A program made the translations under genes and the position numbers. This document shows, piece after piece, positions 18,001 to 27,054 of a DNA stretch of 64,000 bases. Numbering within the stretch: position 1 is the first letter of the stretch; every line of letters starts with the position of its first letter. Origin of the DNA: Methylococcus mesophilus (GTDB lineage Bacteria; Pseudomonadota; Gammaproteobacteria; Methylococcales; Methylococcaceae); contig NZ_CP110921.1 of assembly GCF_026247885.1 (NCBI RefSeq), positions 2,351,001-2,415,000 of the forward strand, in the 5' to 3' direction. The notes under the pieces are model-generated. The model saw nothing but the letters and a program-made list of their open reading frames with translations. It ran no database searches and had not been told where the DNA came from.

Positions 18001-18420
18001 TCAGGCCGCCGATTTGCAGATTTCGTAGCCTTCGTCGGCCACGCCTGTTTTTGCCTTGTAGTCCGAGACCGCAGCCTTGATCGCATCCTCGGCCAGCACC
18101 GAGCAGTGGATCTTCACCGGCGGCAGCGCCAGCGCCTCGGCAATCTCGGAGTTCTTGATGGCCAGGGCTTCGTCGACGGTCTTGCCCTTGACCCATTCGG
18201 TGACCAGCGAACTGGAGGCGATCGCCGAGCCACAGCCGTAGGTCTTGAACTTGGCATCCTCGATCACGCCTTCGTCGTTGATCTTGATCTGCAGCTTCAT
18301 CACGTCGCCGCAGGCCGGAGCGCCCACCACGCCGGTACCTACGCCGTCTTCGTCCTTGTCGAAGGAGCCGACGTTGCGGGGATTTTCGTAGTGGTCGATG
18401 ACTTTATCGCTGTACGCCAT
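18001..18420 (-). CDS. iscU: Fe-S cluster scaffold IscU
   Basis: A 139-residue IscU scaffold, on which [2Fe-2S] clusters are built from IscS sulfur. The conserved cysteines are in [22 protein letters not shown] and [13 protein letters not shown], and the LPPVK motif recognised by HscA is present just before the last Cys. No NifU gene is visible in this window, so IscU may serve nitrogenase here. A short extension at the C-terminus (GYEICKSAA) adds a fourth Cys. Confidence 0.96.
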   Translation of the reverse strand: MAYSDKVIDHYENPRNVGSFDKDEDGVGTGVVGAPACGDVMKLQIKINDEGVIEDAKFKTYGCGSAIASSSLVTEWVKGKTVDEALAIKNSEIAEALALPPVKIHCSVLAEDAIKAAVSDYKAKTGVADEGYEICKSAA

Positions 18421-18460
18421 TGTTGTTCTCCTGATTGGATGGTGAAGGGCTTCGGGCGCC

Positions 18461-19672
18461 TTAATGCGCTGCGGCCCACTGAACGGTGTTGAGATCGATC
18501 CCGTCCTTGTACATCTCCCACAGGGGCGATATCTCGCGCAGGCGAGCGACCTTGTCCTTGATCAGGGAGATGGCGAAATCCACGTCCTCCGCCGTGGTAT
18601 AGCGGCCCAGGGTGAAGCGGATCGAGCTGTGGGCCAGTTCGTCGCTGCGCCCCAGGGCGCGCAATACGTAGGAAGGCTCGAGGCTGGCCGAGGTGCAGGC
18701 CGAGCCGCTGGACACCGCCAGATCCTTGATTGCCATCATCAAGGACTCGCCCTCCACGTAGTTGAAGCTGATGTTCAGGTTGTGCGGCACCCGCTGTTCC
18801 AGGTCGCCGTTGACGAACACCTCTTCCATGTCCTTGAGACCGGCCAGCAGCTTGTCGCGCAGCCCGCGGATGCGTGCATTCTCCGCCGCCATTTCTTCGC
18901 GGGCGATGCGGAAGGCCTCGCCCATGCCGACGATCTGGTGCGCGGCCAGGGTGCCGGAGCGCAGTCCCCGCTCGTGGCCGCCGCCGTGCATCTGCGCCTT
19001 GAGCCGGATGCGCGGCTTGCGCCGCACGTACAGCGCGCCGATGCCCTTGGGGCCGTAGGTCTTGTGGGCGGAGAAGGACATGAGGTCGACCGGCAGCTTT
19101 TCCAGGTCGATTTCAACCTTGCCGGTGGACTGGGCGGCATCGACGTGGAAGATCACACCGCGCTCCCGGCAGATCTCGCCGATCGCCGCGATGTCCTGGA
19201 TCACCCCGATCTCGTTGTTGACGTGCATGACGGACACCAGCGAGGTATCGGGCCGGATCGCCGCCTTGAAAGCCTCCAGGTCCAGCAGGCCGTTCGCCAT
19301 CGGCTCGAGGTAGGTCACTTCGAAGCCCGCGGACTCCAGCTCGCGCATGGTATCGAGCACTGCCTTGTGTTCGGTCTTCACCGTGATGAGATGGCGGCCC
19401 TTGGTCTGGTAGAACTCGGCCGCGCCCTTGATGGCCAGGTTGTCCGATTCGGTCGCGCCGGAGGTCCAGACGATTTCCCGGGGATCTGCGTTGACCAGCT
19501 TCGCCACTTCCTCCCGCGCGTTCTCCACCGCCTGCTCGGCGGTCCAGCCGAAGCTGTGGGAACGGCTGGCCGGGTTGCCGAAGTTTTCCGTCAGGAACGG
19601 GATCATCTTCTCGGCAACACGTGGGTCGACCGGCGTCGTTGCCGAGTAATCGAAATAGACCGGTAGCTTCAT
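18461..19672 (-). CDS. iscS: Cysteine desulfurase IscS
   Basis: A 403-residue pyridoxal phosphate enzyme that strips sulfur from cysteine and hands it to IscU. Key features are [12 protein letters not shown] at the start, the PLP Lys in [19 protein letters not shown], and the catalytic loop [21 protein letters not shown]. There is no iscR gene before it. Instead the upstream region has a -24/-12 element and two NifA-type sites, which is unusual for a housekeeping isc operon. A separate nifS gene lies at 45173-46321. Confidence 0.96.
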   Translation of the reverse strand: MKLPVYFDYSATTPVDPRVAEKMIPFLTENFGNPASRSHSFGWTAEQAVENAREEVAKLVNADPREIVWTSGATESDNLAIKGAAEFYQTKGRHLITVKTEHKAVLDTMRELESAGFEVTYLEPMANGLLDLEAFKAAIRPDTSLVSVMHVNNEIGVIQDIAAIGEICRERGVIFHVDAAQSTGKVEIDLEKLPVDLMSFSAHKTYGPKGIGALYVRRKPRIRLKAQMHGGGHERGLRSGTLAAHQIVGMGEAFRIAREEMAAENARIRGLRDKLLAGLKDMEEVFVNGDLEQRVPHNLNISFNYVEGESLMMAIKDLAVSSGSACTSASLEPSYVLRALGRSDELAHSSIRFTLGRYTTAEDVDFAISLIKDKVARLREISPLWEMYKDGIDLNTVQWAAAH

Positions 19673-19726
19673 TGCATGTTCTCCGAGTTCGCCATGAGGA
19701 TAGGCGGTTTGCCTTGATCTCTATCT

Positions 19727-19742
19727 TGCAAACCTCGGGCCA
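19727..19742 (-). promoter_or_regulatory. Sigma-54 (-24/-12) promoter before iscS
   Basis: Read leftward, the sequence TGGCCCGAGGTTTGCA has the GG and GC dinucleotides with the 10-base spacing required by sigma-54, one mismatch in TGGCAC and a perfect TTGCA. It lies 55 bases before the iscS start. Two TGT-N10-ACA sites lie farther upstream, as expected for NifA-driven promoters. Confidence 0.75.
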
Positions 19743-19808
19743 CTCTCGAGAATAACGCTAACAAACGGATTTTATTAACTTTAATCCGCAATAAGACGAA
19801 AACCGGTT

Positions 19809-19824
19809 TGTCTCGTTGTCGACA
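19809..19824. promoter_or_regulatory. NifA upstream activator site (TGT-N10-ACA)
   Basis: TGT at 19809 and ACA at 19822 are exactly 10 bases apart, matching the NifA binding consensus. The site is about 67 bases upstream of the -24 element of iscS. Confidence 0.65.
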
Positions 19825-19932
19825 AGGAGCGGCCGGCCCGGCGCCCTTCCAAAGCGCCCGGCGCGCAAAGAGGACCTGTATGGTACGGATTACGAAGGTT
19901 TGAGCAGGAAGGATGGGTGGTGCCGGTGTTTT

Positions 19933-19948
19933 TGTCGGATTTGCTACA
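19933..19948. promoter_or_regulatory. Second NifA-type site upstream of iscS
   Basis: TGT-CGGATTTGCT-ACA lies about 190 bases upstream of the iscS -24 element. One such match is expected by chance in about 4 kb, so two in this 380-base spacer suggest real activator sites. The rest of this spacer (19673-20051) holds only the clpX terminator. Confidence 0.5.
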
Positions 19949-20009
19949 ACTCGACACGATGCACCGAAACGGTGAAAGCGATGCGACGCTGCCTTCGTCT
20001 ACGGAAACG

Positions 20010-20037
20010 AGAAAGGCCGGGTCGCCCCGGCCTTTCT
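20010..20037 (-). terminator. Hairpin downstream of clpX
   Basis: An 11-bp stem (gaaaggccggg / cccggcctttc) with a 4-base loop lies 15 bases beyond the clpX stop. On the minus strand it is followed by a short T-rich run (TCGTTTCC). It fits an intrinsic terminator separating clpX from the iscS control region. Confidence 0.75.
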
Positions 20038-20051
20038 ACCCGCCTCACCGG

Positions 20052-21320
20052 CTAGGCTGAGACGCACTGCTTCTCGTCGGTCCTGTAAACCAGATAGGGC
20101 TCGGTTTCGCCCCGGATCACCTTCTCGTCGATCACAACCTTGACGACGTCCTCGGCGGACGGCAATTCGTACATGGTGTCGAGCAGGGCATGCTCGACGA
20201 TGGTCCGCAGGCCCCGCGCGCCGGTCTTGCGCTCCATGGCGCGCCGGGCGATGGCTCCCAGGGCCTCCGGCAGGATTTCCAGCTCGCAGCCTTCCATTTC
20301 GAACAACCGGGCGTACTGCTTGACGAGCGCATTTTTCGGCTCGGTCAGGATGCTGACCAGCGCCGCTTCGTCGAGTTCCTCGAGCGTCGCCACGACCGGC
20401 AGGCGGCCGATGAATTCCGGTATCAGGCCGTAGCGGACCAGGTCTTCGGCTTCGACCCCCGCCAGGACCTCCCCGAGGTTGGTGTTCTCTTCCTTGCTTT
20501 TCACTTCAGCCGAGAAGCCGATACCGCTCCTTTCCGAACGGGAACGTATGGTCTTGTCGAGCCCGGCGAAGGCGCCGCCGCAGATGAACAGGATGTTGGC
20601 GGTGTTGACCTGCAGGAACTCCTGCTGCGGGTGCTTGCGCCCACCCTGCGGCGGTACCGAGGCGACGGTACCCTCCATCAGCTTGAGCAGGGCTTGCTGC
20701 ACGCCTTCCCCGGACACGTCGCGGGTGATGGATGGGCTGTCGGACTTGCGCGAAATCTTGTCGATCTCGTCGATGTAGACGATCCCGTGCTCGGCCTTTT
20801 CCACGTCGTAATCGCAGGCCAGCAGGAGCTTCTGGATGATGTTCTCGACGTCCTCGCCGACGTACCCGGCTTCGGTGAGGGTGGTGGCGTCGGCGATGGT
20901 GAAGGGGACGTCCAGCACCCGCGCCAGGGTCTCAGCCAGCAGAGTCTTGCCGGAACCCGTCGGACCAATCAGGAGGACGTTGCTCTTGGCCAGTTCCACA
21001 TCGTTCTTGAAGGTTCTGGCCTTGAGGCGCTTGTAATGGTTGTACACGGCGACCGACAGGATGCGCTTGGCCTTGTCCTGGCCGATGACGTATTCGTCCA
21101 GAATCGCCTTCATTTCCTTCGGCTTGGGAAGGCCCTCTGCTGCACCGGCCTCGCTGCCCTGCAACTCTTCGCGGATGATGTCGTTGCACAGCTCGACGCA
21201 TTCGTCGCAGACGAACACGGCGGGGCCTGCGATGAGTTTCCTGACTTCGTGCTGGCTCTTGCCGCAAAACGAGCAATACAGCAGCTTGCCGGACTCTTTG
21301 TTTTTCCTGTCTTCGCTCAT
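20052..21320 (-). CDS. clpX: ATP-dependent Clp protease ATPase subunit ClpX
   Basis: A 422-residue AAA+ unfoldase that feeds substrates to ClpP. The N-terminal zinc-binding domain shows CSFCGKS and CDECVELC. Walker [13 protein letters not shown] lies near residue 120, Walker [11 protein letters not shown] follows, the IGF loop [12 protein letters not shown] contacts ClpP, and the C-terminal small domain is complete. Length is standard. It follows clpP at the usual short distance, and ends at a clear terminator. Confidence 0.97.
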   Translation of the reverse strand: MSEDRKNKESGKLLYCSFCGKSQHEVRKLIAGPAVFVCDECVELCNDIIREELQGSEAGAAEGLPKPKEMKAILDEYVIGQDKAKRILSVAVYNHYKRLKARTFKNDVELAKSNVLLIGPTGSGKTLLAETLARVLDVPFTIADATTLTEAGYVGEDVENIIQKLLLACDYDVEKAEHGIVYIDEIDKISRKSDSPSITRDVSGEGVQQALLKLMEGTVASVPPQGGRKHPQQEFLQVNTANILFICGGAFAGLDKTIRSRSERSGIGFSAEVKSKEENTNLGEVLAGVEAEDLVRYGLIPEFIGRLPVVATLEELDEAALVSILTEPKNALVKQYARLFEMEGCELEILPEALGAIARRAMERKTGARGLRTIVEHALLDTMYELPSAEDVVKVVIDEKVIRGETEPYLVYRTDEKQCVSA

Positions 21321-21407
21321 GGCGCTTACTCCCCTGGTTAGGAACGGTGTTTGGCTGTCACTCTCCCTTTGACTGGCAAGTTGTGCGCCAAACTGCGAGC
21401 CAGCCGC

Positions 21408-22055
21408 TCAGGCCGCGCCAGCTGCGCGATTCACGAGTACTTTGTCGATCAGGCCGTATTCCACTGCGTCGTTTCCGCCCATGAAATTGTCGCGATCGGT
21501 ATCAACCTGGATCTTTTCGATGGGCTGGCCGGTATGCTGCGCCAGGATTTTATTGAGCCGTTCACGCACCGCCAGGATCTCACGGGCATGGATATCGATG
21601 TCGGAAGCCTGACCCTGGAAACCGCCCAGCGGCTGGTGGATCATGATCCGCGAATGCGGCAGCGAATAGCGCTTGCCCGCCGCGCCCCCGGCCAGCAGCA
21701 GGGCGCCCATGCTGGCGGCCTGGCCGACGCAGAGCGTGCTGACGTCGGGCTTGATGAACTGCATCGTGTCGTAAATCGCCAGCCCCGCCGTCACCAGCCC
21801 GCCAGGCGAATTGATGTAGAGGTGGATGTCCTTGTCGGGATTCTCCGATTCCAGGAACAGCAACTGGGCGATCACGAGATTGGCCATGTAATCCTCGACC
21901 TGGCCCACCAGGAAGATGACCCGCTCCTTCAGCAGCCGCGAATAGATGTCGAAGGCCCGCTCGCCGCGCGCCGACTGCTCCACCACCACCGGAACCAGTC
22001 CGCCGGCGGCCCGTGTTGCGTTGTCCATGCCGTACCTATCCTTCATGAAGTTCAT
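21408..22055 (-). CDS. clpP: ATP-dependent Clp protease proteolytic subunit ClpP
   Basis: A 215-residue serine protease. The active-site Ser is in [11 protein letters not shown], the His in [14 protein letters not shown], and the Asp in [19 protein letters not shown]. The protein forms the double heptamer degraded-substrate chamber of ClpXP. The first residues ([10 protein letters not shown]) include three possible starts; processing normally removes this region. clpX follows downstream, but tig, the usual upstream neighbour, is absent here. Confidence 0.97.
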   Translation of the reverse strand: MNFMKDRYGMDNATRAAGGLVPVVVEQSARGERAFDIYSRLLKERVIFLVGQVEDYMANLVIAQLLFLESENPDKDIHLYINSPGGLVTAGLAIYDTMQFIKPDVSTLCVGQAASMGALLLAGGAAGKRYSLPHSRIMIHQPLGGFQGQASDIDIHAREILAVRERLNKILAQHTGQPIEKIQVDTDRDNFMGGNDAVEYGLIDKVLVNRAAGAA

Positions 22056-22084
22056 CGGATTCGTCCTCGCTCCTTTGTAGCGGT

Positions 22085-22465
22085 TCAGTGCAGCCGGCGC
22101 GGGATCGCGAGGCTGAATGCTGCGATGGGCGCCTCAAACGGCATCCCGTCGTCGGCGATCAGCTGATAACTGCCGTGCATGCTGCCGACCGGCGTGGCGA
22201 TGGTCGCCGCGCTGGTATATTCGAAGGCCTCGCCGGGGCGGAGATAAGGGTGCTCCCCCACCACGCCTTCGCCGACCACTTCCACCGTCTTGCCGTTCGC
22301 GTCGCTGATGATCCAGCGCCGACCCAGGAGTTTGGCCGGCACGGTGCCGGTATTCTCCATCGTCACGGTATAAGCGAAGGTATATTGGTCGGCGTCGGGC
22401 TGGGAGTGCTCCCGCAGATAAACGGCCTTGACTTCGACCTTGAGCTCATAGGGCTTACGTCTCAT
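22085..22465 (-). CDS. apaG: ApaG domain protein
   Basis: A 126-residue ApaG protein, a fibronectin-like beta fold also called DUF525. Diagnostic parts are [45 protein letters not shown] and GSMHGSYQL. The role in bacteria is unclear; links to Co2+/Mg2+ sensitivity and diadenosine tetraphosphate metabolism have been reported for enterics. The ATG at 22465 is chosen over one 21 bases upstream because AAGGA precedes it at a good distance. Confidence 0.93.
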   Translation of the reverse strand: MRRKPYELKVEVKAVYLREHSQPDADQYTFAYTVTMENTGTVPAKLLGRRWIISDANGKTVEVVGEGVVGEHPYLRPGEAFEYTSAATIATPVGSMHGSYQLIADDGMPFEAPIAAFSLAIPRRLH

Positions 22466-22500
22466 GGCATTGTCCTTTTCGTTCATGATTCGCCGGCCCT

Positions 22501-23571
22501 TCAGCAGCCGGCGTCGGAAGCCGGCGGCTCACCATCCTGATCGGCGAATACCAGCAGCGGACCTTCGGCATTCCCGAAATGGATGTCCCCCAACGCCTTC
22601 TGGTCGATTACCGCGACGACAAGTAAGGCGATCCGGTGCTCTCGGCCATCCTTAGCCGCCGAGACGACGAGGCCGACGCTTTCGTCGAAACCCGGCCGAT
22701 ACAGCCTGGTGCCCGGTACCGGGACCTCGGAATAGTCGGCATAAGCCAGAAACACCTTGCGCTTGAGCTGGCCCCGGTAATGCAGGCGGGCGATCACCTC
22801 TTGTCCGGGGTAACAGCCTTTCTTGTAGCTCAGGCCGCCGAGGACTTCGAGGTCGAGCATCTGGGGAATGAACTCGCCGGCGGTATCGGCCACAACGTGC
22901 GGGATGCCGGCCAGTATATCCAGCAACGCCCAGGCACCCGTTCCCGCCGGCCTGGCCGCCACTGCGAGCTTTTCCCAGAGGGCGATCACGGCCCGGGGGC
23001 TTCCGACCGCCAGCCAGCGCGACCGCGGCTCGCTGCCCAGGGCAATCAGAGTACAGTCACCGACCACCGCAGTCCCGCCCCTCTGCTCCGGCAAGGCCAA
23101 GCCCAGCGTTTCCGGGATCCCGGCACCGGACAACCCGATCCGGGCCAGCGTACCGCTGGCATCGGCGATAGCCGCCTTGGTGCGCAGGAGGAACATCCTC
23201 AGCCGCGCGATGACGCCCGGCAGCAGTTCTTCCGGCAACAGCAGGTAATAGGCTCCGTCCCGCAGGAACAGCCAGAACGTGGCCTGGATCCGTCCCTTGC
23301 CGTCGCACCAGCTGGTGAACTGGCCCAGGGTCTCCGATACCAGGCGTACGTCGCCAGTCAGCATGCTGCCCAGGAATTTGCCAGCCTCCTCGCCCTTGAC
23401 CTCGATCAGTCCGAAATGGGACAGGTCGGCGACGAGACTCCCACCCAGGGCGAGTTCCGCGCCGTCGCCCGCCGCAGGAACGAAGCGGTCCAGAAAATCC
23501 GCCCATTCGGTGGGAGCATTCGGGGCGGCACTCCCGGCCATCTGCACTTTCAACGCTTCACCGGCTGCCAT
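22501..23571 (-). CDS. ygfZ: Folate-binding Fe-S maturation protein YgfZ
   Basis: A 356-residue protein of the YgfZ/GcvT family. The signature KKGCYPGQEVIARLHYRG near residue 255 contains the conserved Cys needed for function. YgfZ is tetrahydrofolate-dependent and supports the repair or synthesis of certain Fe-S enzymes. The gene start overlaps the end of nifQ by 22 bases, so it may be read as the last gene of the nifENX-fdxB-nifQ transcript. It could equally have its own promoter inside nifQ. Confidence 0.92.
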   Translation of the reverse strand: MAAGEALKVQMAGSAAPNAPTEWADFLDRFVPAAGDGAELALGGSLVADLSHFGLIEVKGEEAGKFLGSMLTGDVRLVSETLGQFTSWCDGKGRIQATFWLFLRDGAYYLLLPEELLPGVIARLRMFLLRTKAAIADASGTLARIGLSGAGIPETLGLALPEQRGGTAVVGDCTLIALGSEPRSRWLAVGSPRAVIALWEKLAVAARPAGTGAWALLDILAGIPHVVADTAGEFIPQMLDLEVLGGLSYKKGCYPGQEVIARLHYRGQLKRKVFLAYADYSEVPVPGTRLYRPGFDESVGLVVSAAKDGREHRIALLVVAVIDQKALGDIHFGNAEGPLLVFADQDGEPPASDAGC

Positions 23572-24155
23572 GCATCATCCTCCTCGGGTCCGAAACAGTT
23601 CGCGTATTCGTCGCATTCCGCGCAGGTCGGCGAACGGCAAACGAAAGCGCCTTCCCGTTCACAGAGCTGCTTGTAAAAGAATTTCTTCCAGCGCATACCG
23701 CCGGTATTGCGGGCGAACAGCGCAGGGAAATGGCACGCCAGGAGCTCTGACAGCGCCTTCCGGTCCGCCAGCCCCATGTCCTGCCAAAGGTGGTCGTCGC
23801 CCATGCAGCAGGCGGCGATGGCGTGCGCAAGCCAACGGGATTCCGCTGCATCGCGCCCGCAGTAATCCAACAGGAGCCCCAGGAGCGAATCGAATTCATC
23901 GGCCGGCGCCCGCCGTGCCGCATCCATGACCGTCGGCGCCGGCTTGATGTAGACGCCACGCGCGCCGGGGAAATAGCGGTCAAGCAGCGCGCAGAATTCG
24001 GCGTGGTCGAGGCCGAAGCCCTCGCGGCCGGCCAGCCGCGAAGAACTGCGCGCGAGTTCGATGGCCGAGGCGAATGTGAGGATCAACGGCTCCCGCGGAT
24101 CCTTCGCGTACGCCAGCAAGGGGTCATAGCTGAAAACGTCGTTTCTGGCCAACAT
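23550..24155 (-). CDS. nifQ: Molybdenum donor NifQ
   Basis: A 201-residue NifQ protein, thought to pass molybdenum, as a Mo-Fe-S cluster, to NifEN/NifH for FeMo-co assembly. The hallmark C-x4-C-x2-C-x5-C motif is present near the C-terminus (CRSPTCAECDEYANC). The N-terminal helical part includes HLWQDMGLADRKALSELL. It lies downstream of the nif-specific ferredoxin gene fdxB with a 49-base gap. Confidence 0.93.
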   Translation of the reverse strand: MLARNDVFSYDPLLAYAKDPREPLILTFASAIELARSSSRLAGREGFGLDHAEFCALLDRYFPGARGVYIKPAPTVMDAARRAPADEFDSLLGLLLDYCGRDAAESRWLAHAIAACCMGDDHLWQDMGLADRKALSELLACHFPALFARNTGGMRWKKFFYKQLCEREGAFVCRSPTCAECDEYANCFGPEEDDAWQPVKR

Positions 24156-24204
24156 GCTCTGTGCTCCCCGGCATGAAGAAAAACCACACCCGGCAAGCCT
24201 TGGA

Positions 24205-24516
24205 TCAAGCCGCCAGGGGCACGTGAGTGTAGCACTGCTTAGGGCAGATCTTGGCGCAGGACTCGCAGCCTATGCAGTTGTCGACGTTGGCGATCGACAT
24301 CACCTTCTTGTCGTACTCGTCGTCGTCATCGTCATCCTCGTCGGCGCTGATGGCGACGGCTTCGCCGTCTTCGTTGATGCCGACCATCTCCAGCACCTCA
24401 CGTCCGCAGACCTTGTAGCAACGCCCGCAGCCGATGCACTTGTCCTGGTTGATCTCGCCGACAAACTTCGGCACCCAGACTTTCCCGCTGGGGAGGGTAA
24501 CGGAAAATTCACTCAT
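24205..24516 (-). CDS. fdxB: Nif-specific ferredoxin III (FdxB)
   Basis: A 103-residue ferredoxin with two [4Fe-4S]-type motifs, [11 protein letters not shown] near residues 27-37 and [11 protein letters not shown] near 81-91, separated by a strongly acidic Asp run ([11 protein letters not shown]). Family members sit beside nifX and nifQ and are thought to provide electrons for FeMo-co synthesis. The phrase [11 protein letters not shown] at the start is typical of this group. Confidence 0.94.
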   Translation of the reverse strand: MSEFSVTLPSGKVWVPKFVGEINQDKCIGCGRCYKVCGREVLEMVGINEDGEAVAISADEDDDDDDEYDKKVMSIANVDNCIGCESCAKICPKQCYTHVPLAA

Positions 24517-24525
24517 GATTCACTC

Positions 24526-24717
24526 CTAACTGGCAGTGCTTTTGCGGAACTCGTCCAGCTGACGATAGGCCTCGTAGGTCTTTTCGGCGACCTCCATGAT
24601 TTTCGGCCAGCCCGTAGGCAGATCCTCGGCCAGATCGTGCAGGTCCATCTTCAAGGCCGTGGCCTGGGCATTGAGCTTTTTCAGCTTCGCCTTCAGTTCT
24701 TCTGCTTCATCGCTCAT
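24526..24717 (-). CDS. Small CCE_0567-type (DUF683) protein
   Basis: A 63-residue helical protein of the nif-linked DUF683 family, starting MSDEAEELKAKLKKLNAQAT and containing AEDLPTGWPKIMEVA, a family hallmark. Members are small two-helix proteins of unknown role found after the nifX-associated gene, with a metal-binding function suggested for a cyanobacterial member. The ATG at 24717 lies 13 bases after the upstream stop. Confidence 0.9.
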   Translation of the reverse strand: MSDEAEELKAKLKKLNAQATALKMDLHDLAEDLPTGWPKIMEVAEKTYEAYRQLDEFRKSTAS

Positions 24718-24730
24718 CGGACACCTCGAA

Positions 24731-25210
24731 TCAGCTGTAGTTCGCCACATCGGGGTAGCGGGTGATCATTTCCACCCCGGCATTCACCAGCTTCTCGCCT
24801 TCCTCAGCCAGCTTCTCCATGGTGGGGAAACCGAAGCGATGCACGTCGCGCAACTGCTTGTTGACCACGACCAGCCGGCCGGCGATCAGCACCATGCGGC
24901 CGAAGCCTTCGTGGGACATCTTCATCATCGGCGTGACCATCACCTTGGTGGCGCGCTCGATCGACAGGCCCACGGCGGCGTAGAACAACTCGAGACGCCA
25001 CAGAGTCTCCGGATCGGGGTCGCCGATGATGGGGATTTCTGCGCGCTTGGCCTTGTCGAGGATGTAGGGCTCGAGCAGTTGCTCGTCGCTCTTGCCTTCC
25101 CAAGTCCCGTAGGAATCCTGGGCCCGCCACTGCTTGACCAGTTCCTTGATGAACGCCGAGTCCATCGGCGAGGCGGGGGTTTCCGCCAGTACTGCGGCTG
25201 CTTCAGCCAT
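24731..25210 (-). CDS. NifX-associated protein (DUF269)
   Basis: A 159-residue protein of the NifX-associated family. It contains [23 protein letters not shown] and the hallmark [19 protein letters not shown]-like segment ([16 protein letters not shown]). It is regularly encoded between nifX and the DUF683 gene and is needed for full nitrogenase activity in some diazotrophs, but its reaction is unknown. The start at 25210 overlaps the nifX stop by 8 bases. Confidence 0.92.
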   Translation of the reverse strand: MAEAAAVLAETPASPMDSAFIKELVKQWRAQDSYGTWEGKSDEQLLEPYILDKAKRAEIPIIGDPDPETLWRLELFYAAVGLSIERATKVMVTPMMKMSHEGFGRMVLIAGRLVVVNKQLRDVHRFGFPTMEKLAEEGEKLVNAGVEMITRYPDVANYS

Positions 25211-25628
25211 GTTGCACCTCTTCGTCGTCTTCAAAATCGAATGAGCGTTCCTGACCCTTGCCTTCTTTCGCCAGCACCTTGCGCAGCCAGGGCGGCGGAT
25301 TGCCTCTCAGAACGTCGCGCAGCTTGTCCAGCAGCTCGGCGATGGGCTCCGGCTGGGGCACCTTGATGGGATGGATGCCCTGGGCCACGACCCGCGCAGC
25401 CCCGGAACCGCCGATGGCGGCGACGTAGAGAATGGCGCAGTCCTTGATGGCCTCCAGCTTGGGCGCCAGTTTGTCCTCGTTGCCGTCTTCCTGCAGATCG
25501 CCCTCGAACTGGATCGCCTCGATGAACTCGCCGCCCTCGGTCGAGAGTTCGTAGATGGCGATGTTCTTGGCCCAGCCGAAGTGGGCGTCGACGCGCTTGA
25601 GATCCTGGGTAGCGAATGCGACTTTCAT
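25203..25628 (-). CDS. nifX: FeMo-co carrier protein NifX
   Basis: A 141-residue protein of the NifX/NifY/NafY domain family. It binds the FeMo-co precursor (NifB-co or VK-cluster) during transfer between NifB and NifEN. The N-terminal [21 protein letters not shown] and the central [23 protein letters not shown] are diagnostic. An acidic tail ([12 protein letters not shown]) extends the domain. The ATG at 25628 is followed by the typical start; gene order nifE-nifN-nifX is standard. Confidence 0.94.
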   Translation of the reverse strand: MKVAFATQDLKRVDAHFGWAKNIAIYELSTEGGEFIEAIQFEGDLQEDGNEDKLAPKLEAIKDCAILYVAAIGGSGAARVVAQGIHPIKVPQPEPIAELLDKLRDVLRGNPPPWLRKVLAKEGKGQERSFDFEDDEEVQHG

Positions 25629-25671
25629 GCTTCCTCCGCGATTAAACGATTCGTCCGATACATCTTGGGGC

Positions 25672-27045
25672 TTAATGAGCCGCAAGCGCCTTCTCGCCAA
25701 CATGTCCCGTTTCCTCCGGTAGAGACCAAGTCCCAGGGTTAGGCTCGTGGCCGCTGGCGATAAACATGTTTCCGATCTCGAAGATGAGATCGCGGGTGCC
25801 CCGATAGCCGACGATGGTCTGGTGCGCCGCGCCCAGCCGGTCGAACATCGGGATGCCGATGCGGTAGAACGGGATCGCCAGCCGTTCCGCCGCCTGCCGG
25901 CCGTGTGAATGCGTCACCAGCAGATCGCAGTCGGCGGCGCGCTTTTCCAGGTCTTCCAGGTCGCCTATCAGCACTTCCGCCGTGGCGATGCGCTCCAGCA
26001 ACGGCGATTCGGTGGTGGTCACCGCCGCGGCAACCTCGGCGCCGAGTTCGCGGAACCAGCCGCTCAGCGTCCACAAGAGATCCGGCTCGGCGCCGATGGC
26101 GATGCGCTTGCCGCCGAAGTGGAAATGCCCGTCGAGCATGGCGTCCACCAGCTGGCTGCGCTGGCGCTTGATCTTGTTCGGCACCGGCCGGCCGCTCAAA
26201 CCCGCCAGCAGGGTAATGAATTCGTCATTGACTTCCAGTCCGGTGAGCCGGTCGAACAGGGTGTACGGGACGCCGGTCTTCTTCTCCATGGCCTCGGCGG
26301 CCGGCCGCATCTGCTCGCCCACCGCGATGGTGTGGCGCGAGAGCCCCATGGCGGCGATCTCTTCCAGCCCGATCCCGCCGATGGTGGTCGGGGTGAAATC
26401 GTCGGGCACGTGGCCGTCCAGCGAACCCGAGAGATCGGGCAGGATCACCGGCTCCATGCCGAAGGCCTCGATCAGGTCACGCAGCTCGTCCAGATCGCCC
26501 GGCGTCACGTGGGCGCCCGGCAACAGGTTGACCTTGGCCGGATCGCGTACCGCGTCCGCCGGCACCGGCTCGACCAGCTGCTCGATCATCCGGGTCACGG
26601 TCTTGGCCCAGCCGTCCTGGAACGCATCCTTGAAATCCGGGGTCGAGACGTAGACCAGGGCGATGTGATCCAGCTCGGGATGCTTTTCGCGGATCAGCTT
26701 GAGGTAGCCATCGACGTCGTCGCCCTTGGTCTCGGTCACCCCGGTGGAGGAGATGCCGATGATCGAGGGCTTCTGCCGGTTGGCGATGGTGACGATCGCC
26801 TGCTCGACGTTCTCCAGCCCGCCCAGCACGGTAGCGACCTCGCTCATGGCGGTGGTCTGCAGCGGTATGGCTTCCTTGAAATGGCGCACGAACAGCACCA
26901 GGCCGAACGAGGTGCAGCCCTGCGAGCCGTGGAACAGCGGCATGCAGTTCTTGATGCCCATGAAGGCCAGCGCGCTGCCGATCGGCTGGCTCATCTTCAG
27001 CGGGTTGACCGCGCAAGCCTTCTGGGTATGGGTGACTTTAGCCAT
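25672..27045 (-). CDS. nifN: FeMo-co scaffold subunit NifN
   Basis: A 457-residue NifN, the beta-like subunit of the NifEN scaffold on which NifB-co is converted to FeMo-co. Conserved elements are KACAVNPLKMSQPIGSALAFMG at the start with its Cys, GSQGCTSFGLVLFVRHFKE, and GISSTGVTETKGDD. Unlike NifK it lacks the long N-terminal arm. It starts 9 bases after nifE, so the two subunits are translated together. Confidence 0.95.
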   Translation of the reverse strand: MAKVTHTQKACAVNPLKMSQPIGSALAFMGIKNCMPLFHGSQGCTSFGLVLFVRHFKEAIPLQTTAMSEVATVLGGLENVEQAIVTIANRQKPSIIGISSTGVTETKGDDVDGYLKLIREKHPELDHIALVYVSTPDFKDAFQDGWAKTVTRMIEQLVEPVPADAVRDPAKVNLLPGAHVTPGDLDELRDLIEAFGMEPVILPDLSGSLDGHVPDDFTPTTIGGIGLEEIAAMGLSRHTIAVGEQMRPAAEAMEKKTGVPYTLFDRLTGLEVNDEFITLLAGLSGRPVPNKIKRQRSQLVDAMLDGHFHFGGKRIAIGAEPDLLWTLSGWFRELGAEVAAAVTTTESPLLERIATAEVLIGDLEDLEKRAADCDLLVTHSHGRQAAERLAIPFYRIGIPMFDRLGAAHQTIVGYRGTRDLIFEIGNMFIASGHEPNPGTWSLPEETGHVGEKALAAH

Positions 27046-27054
27046 GGAACCGCC

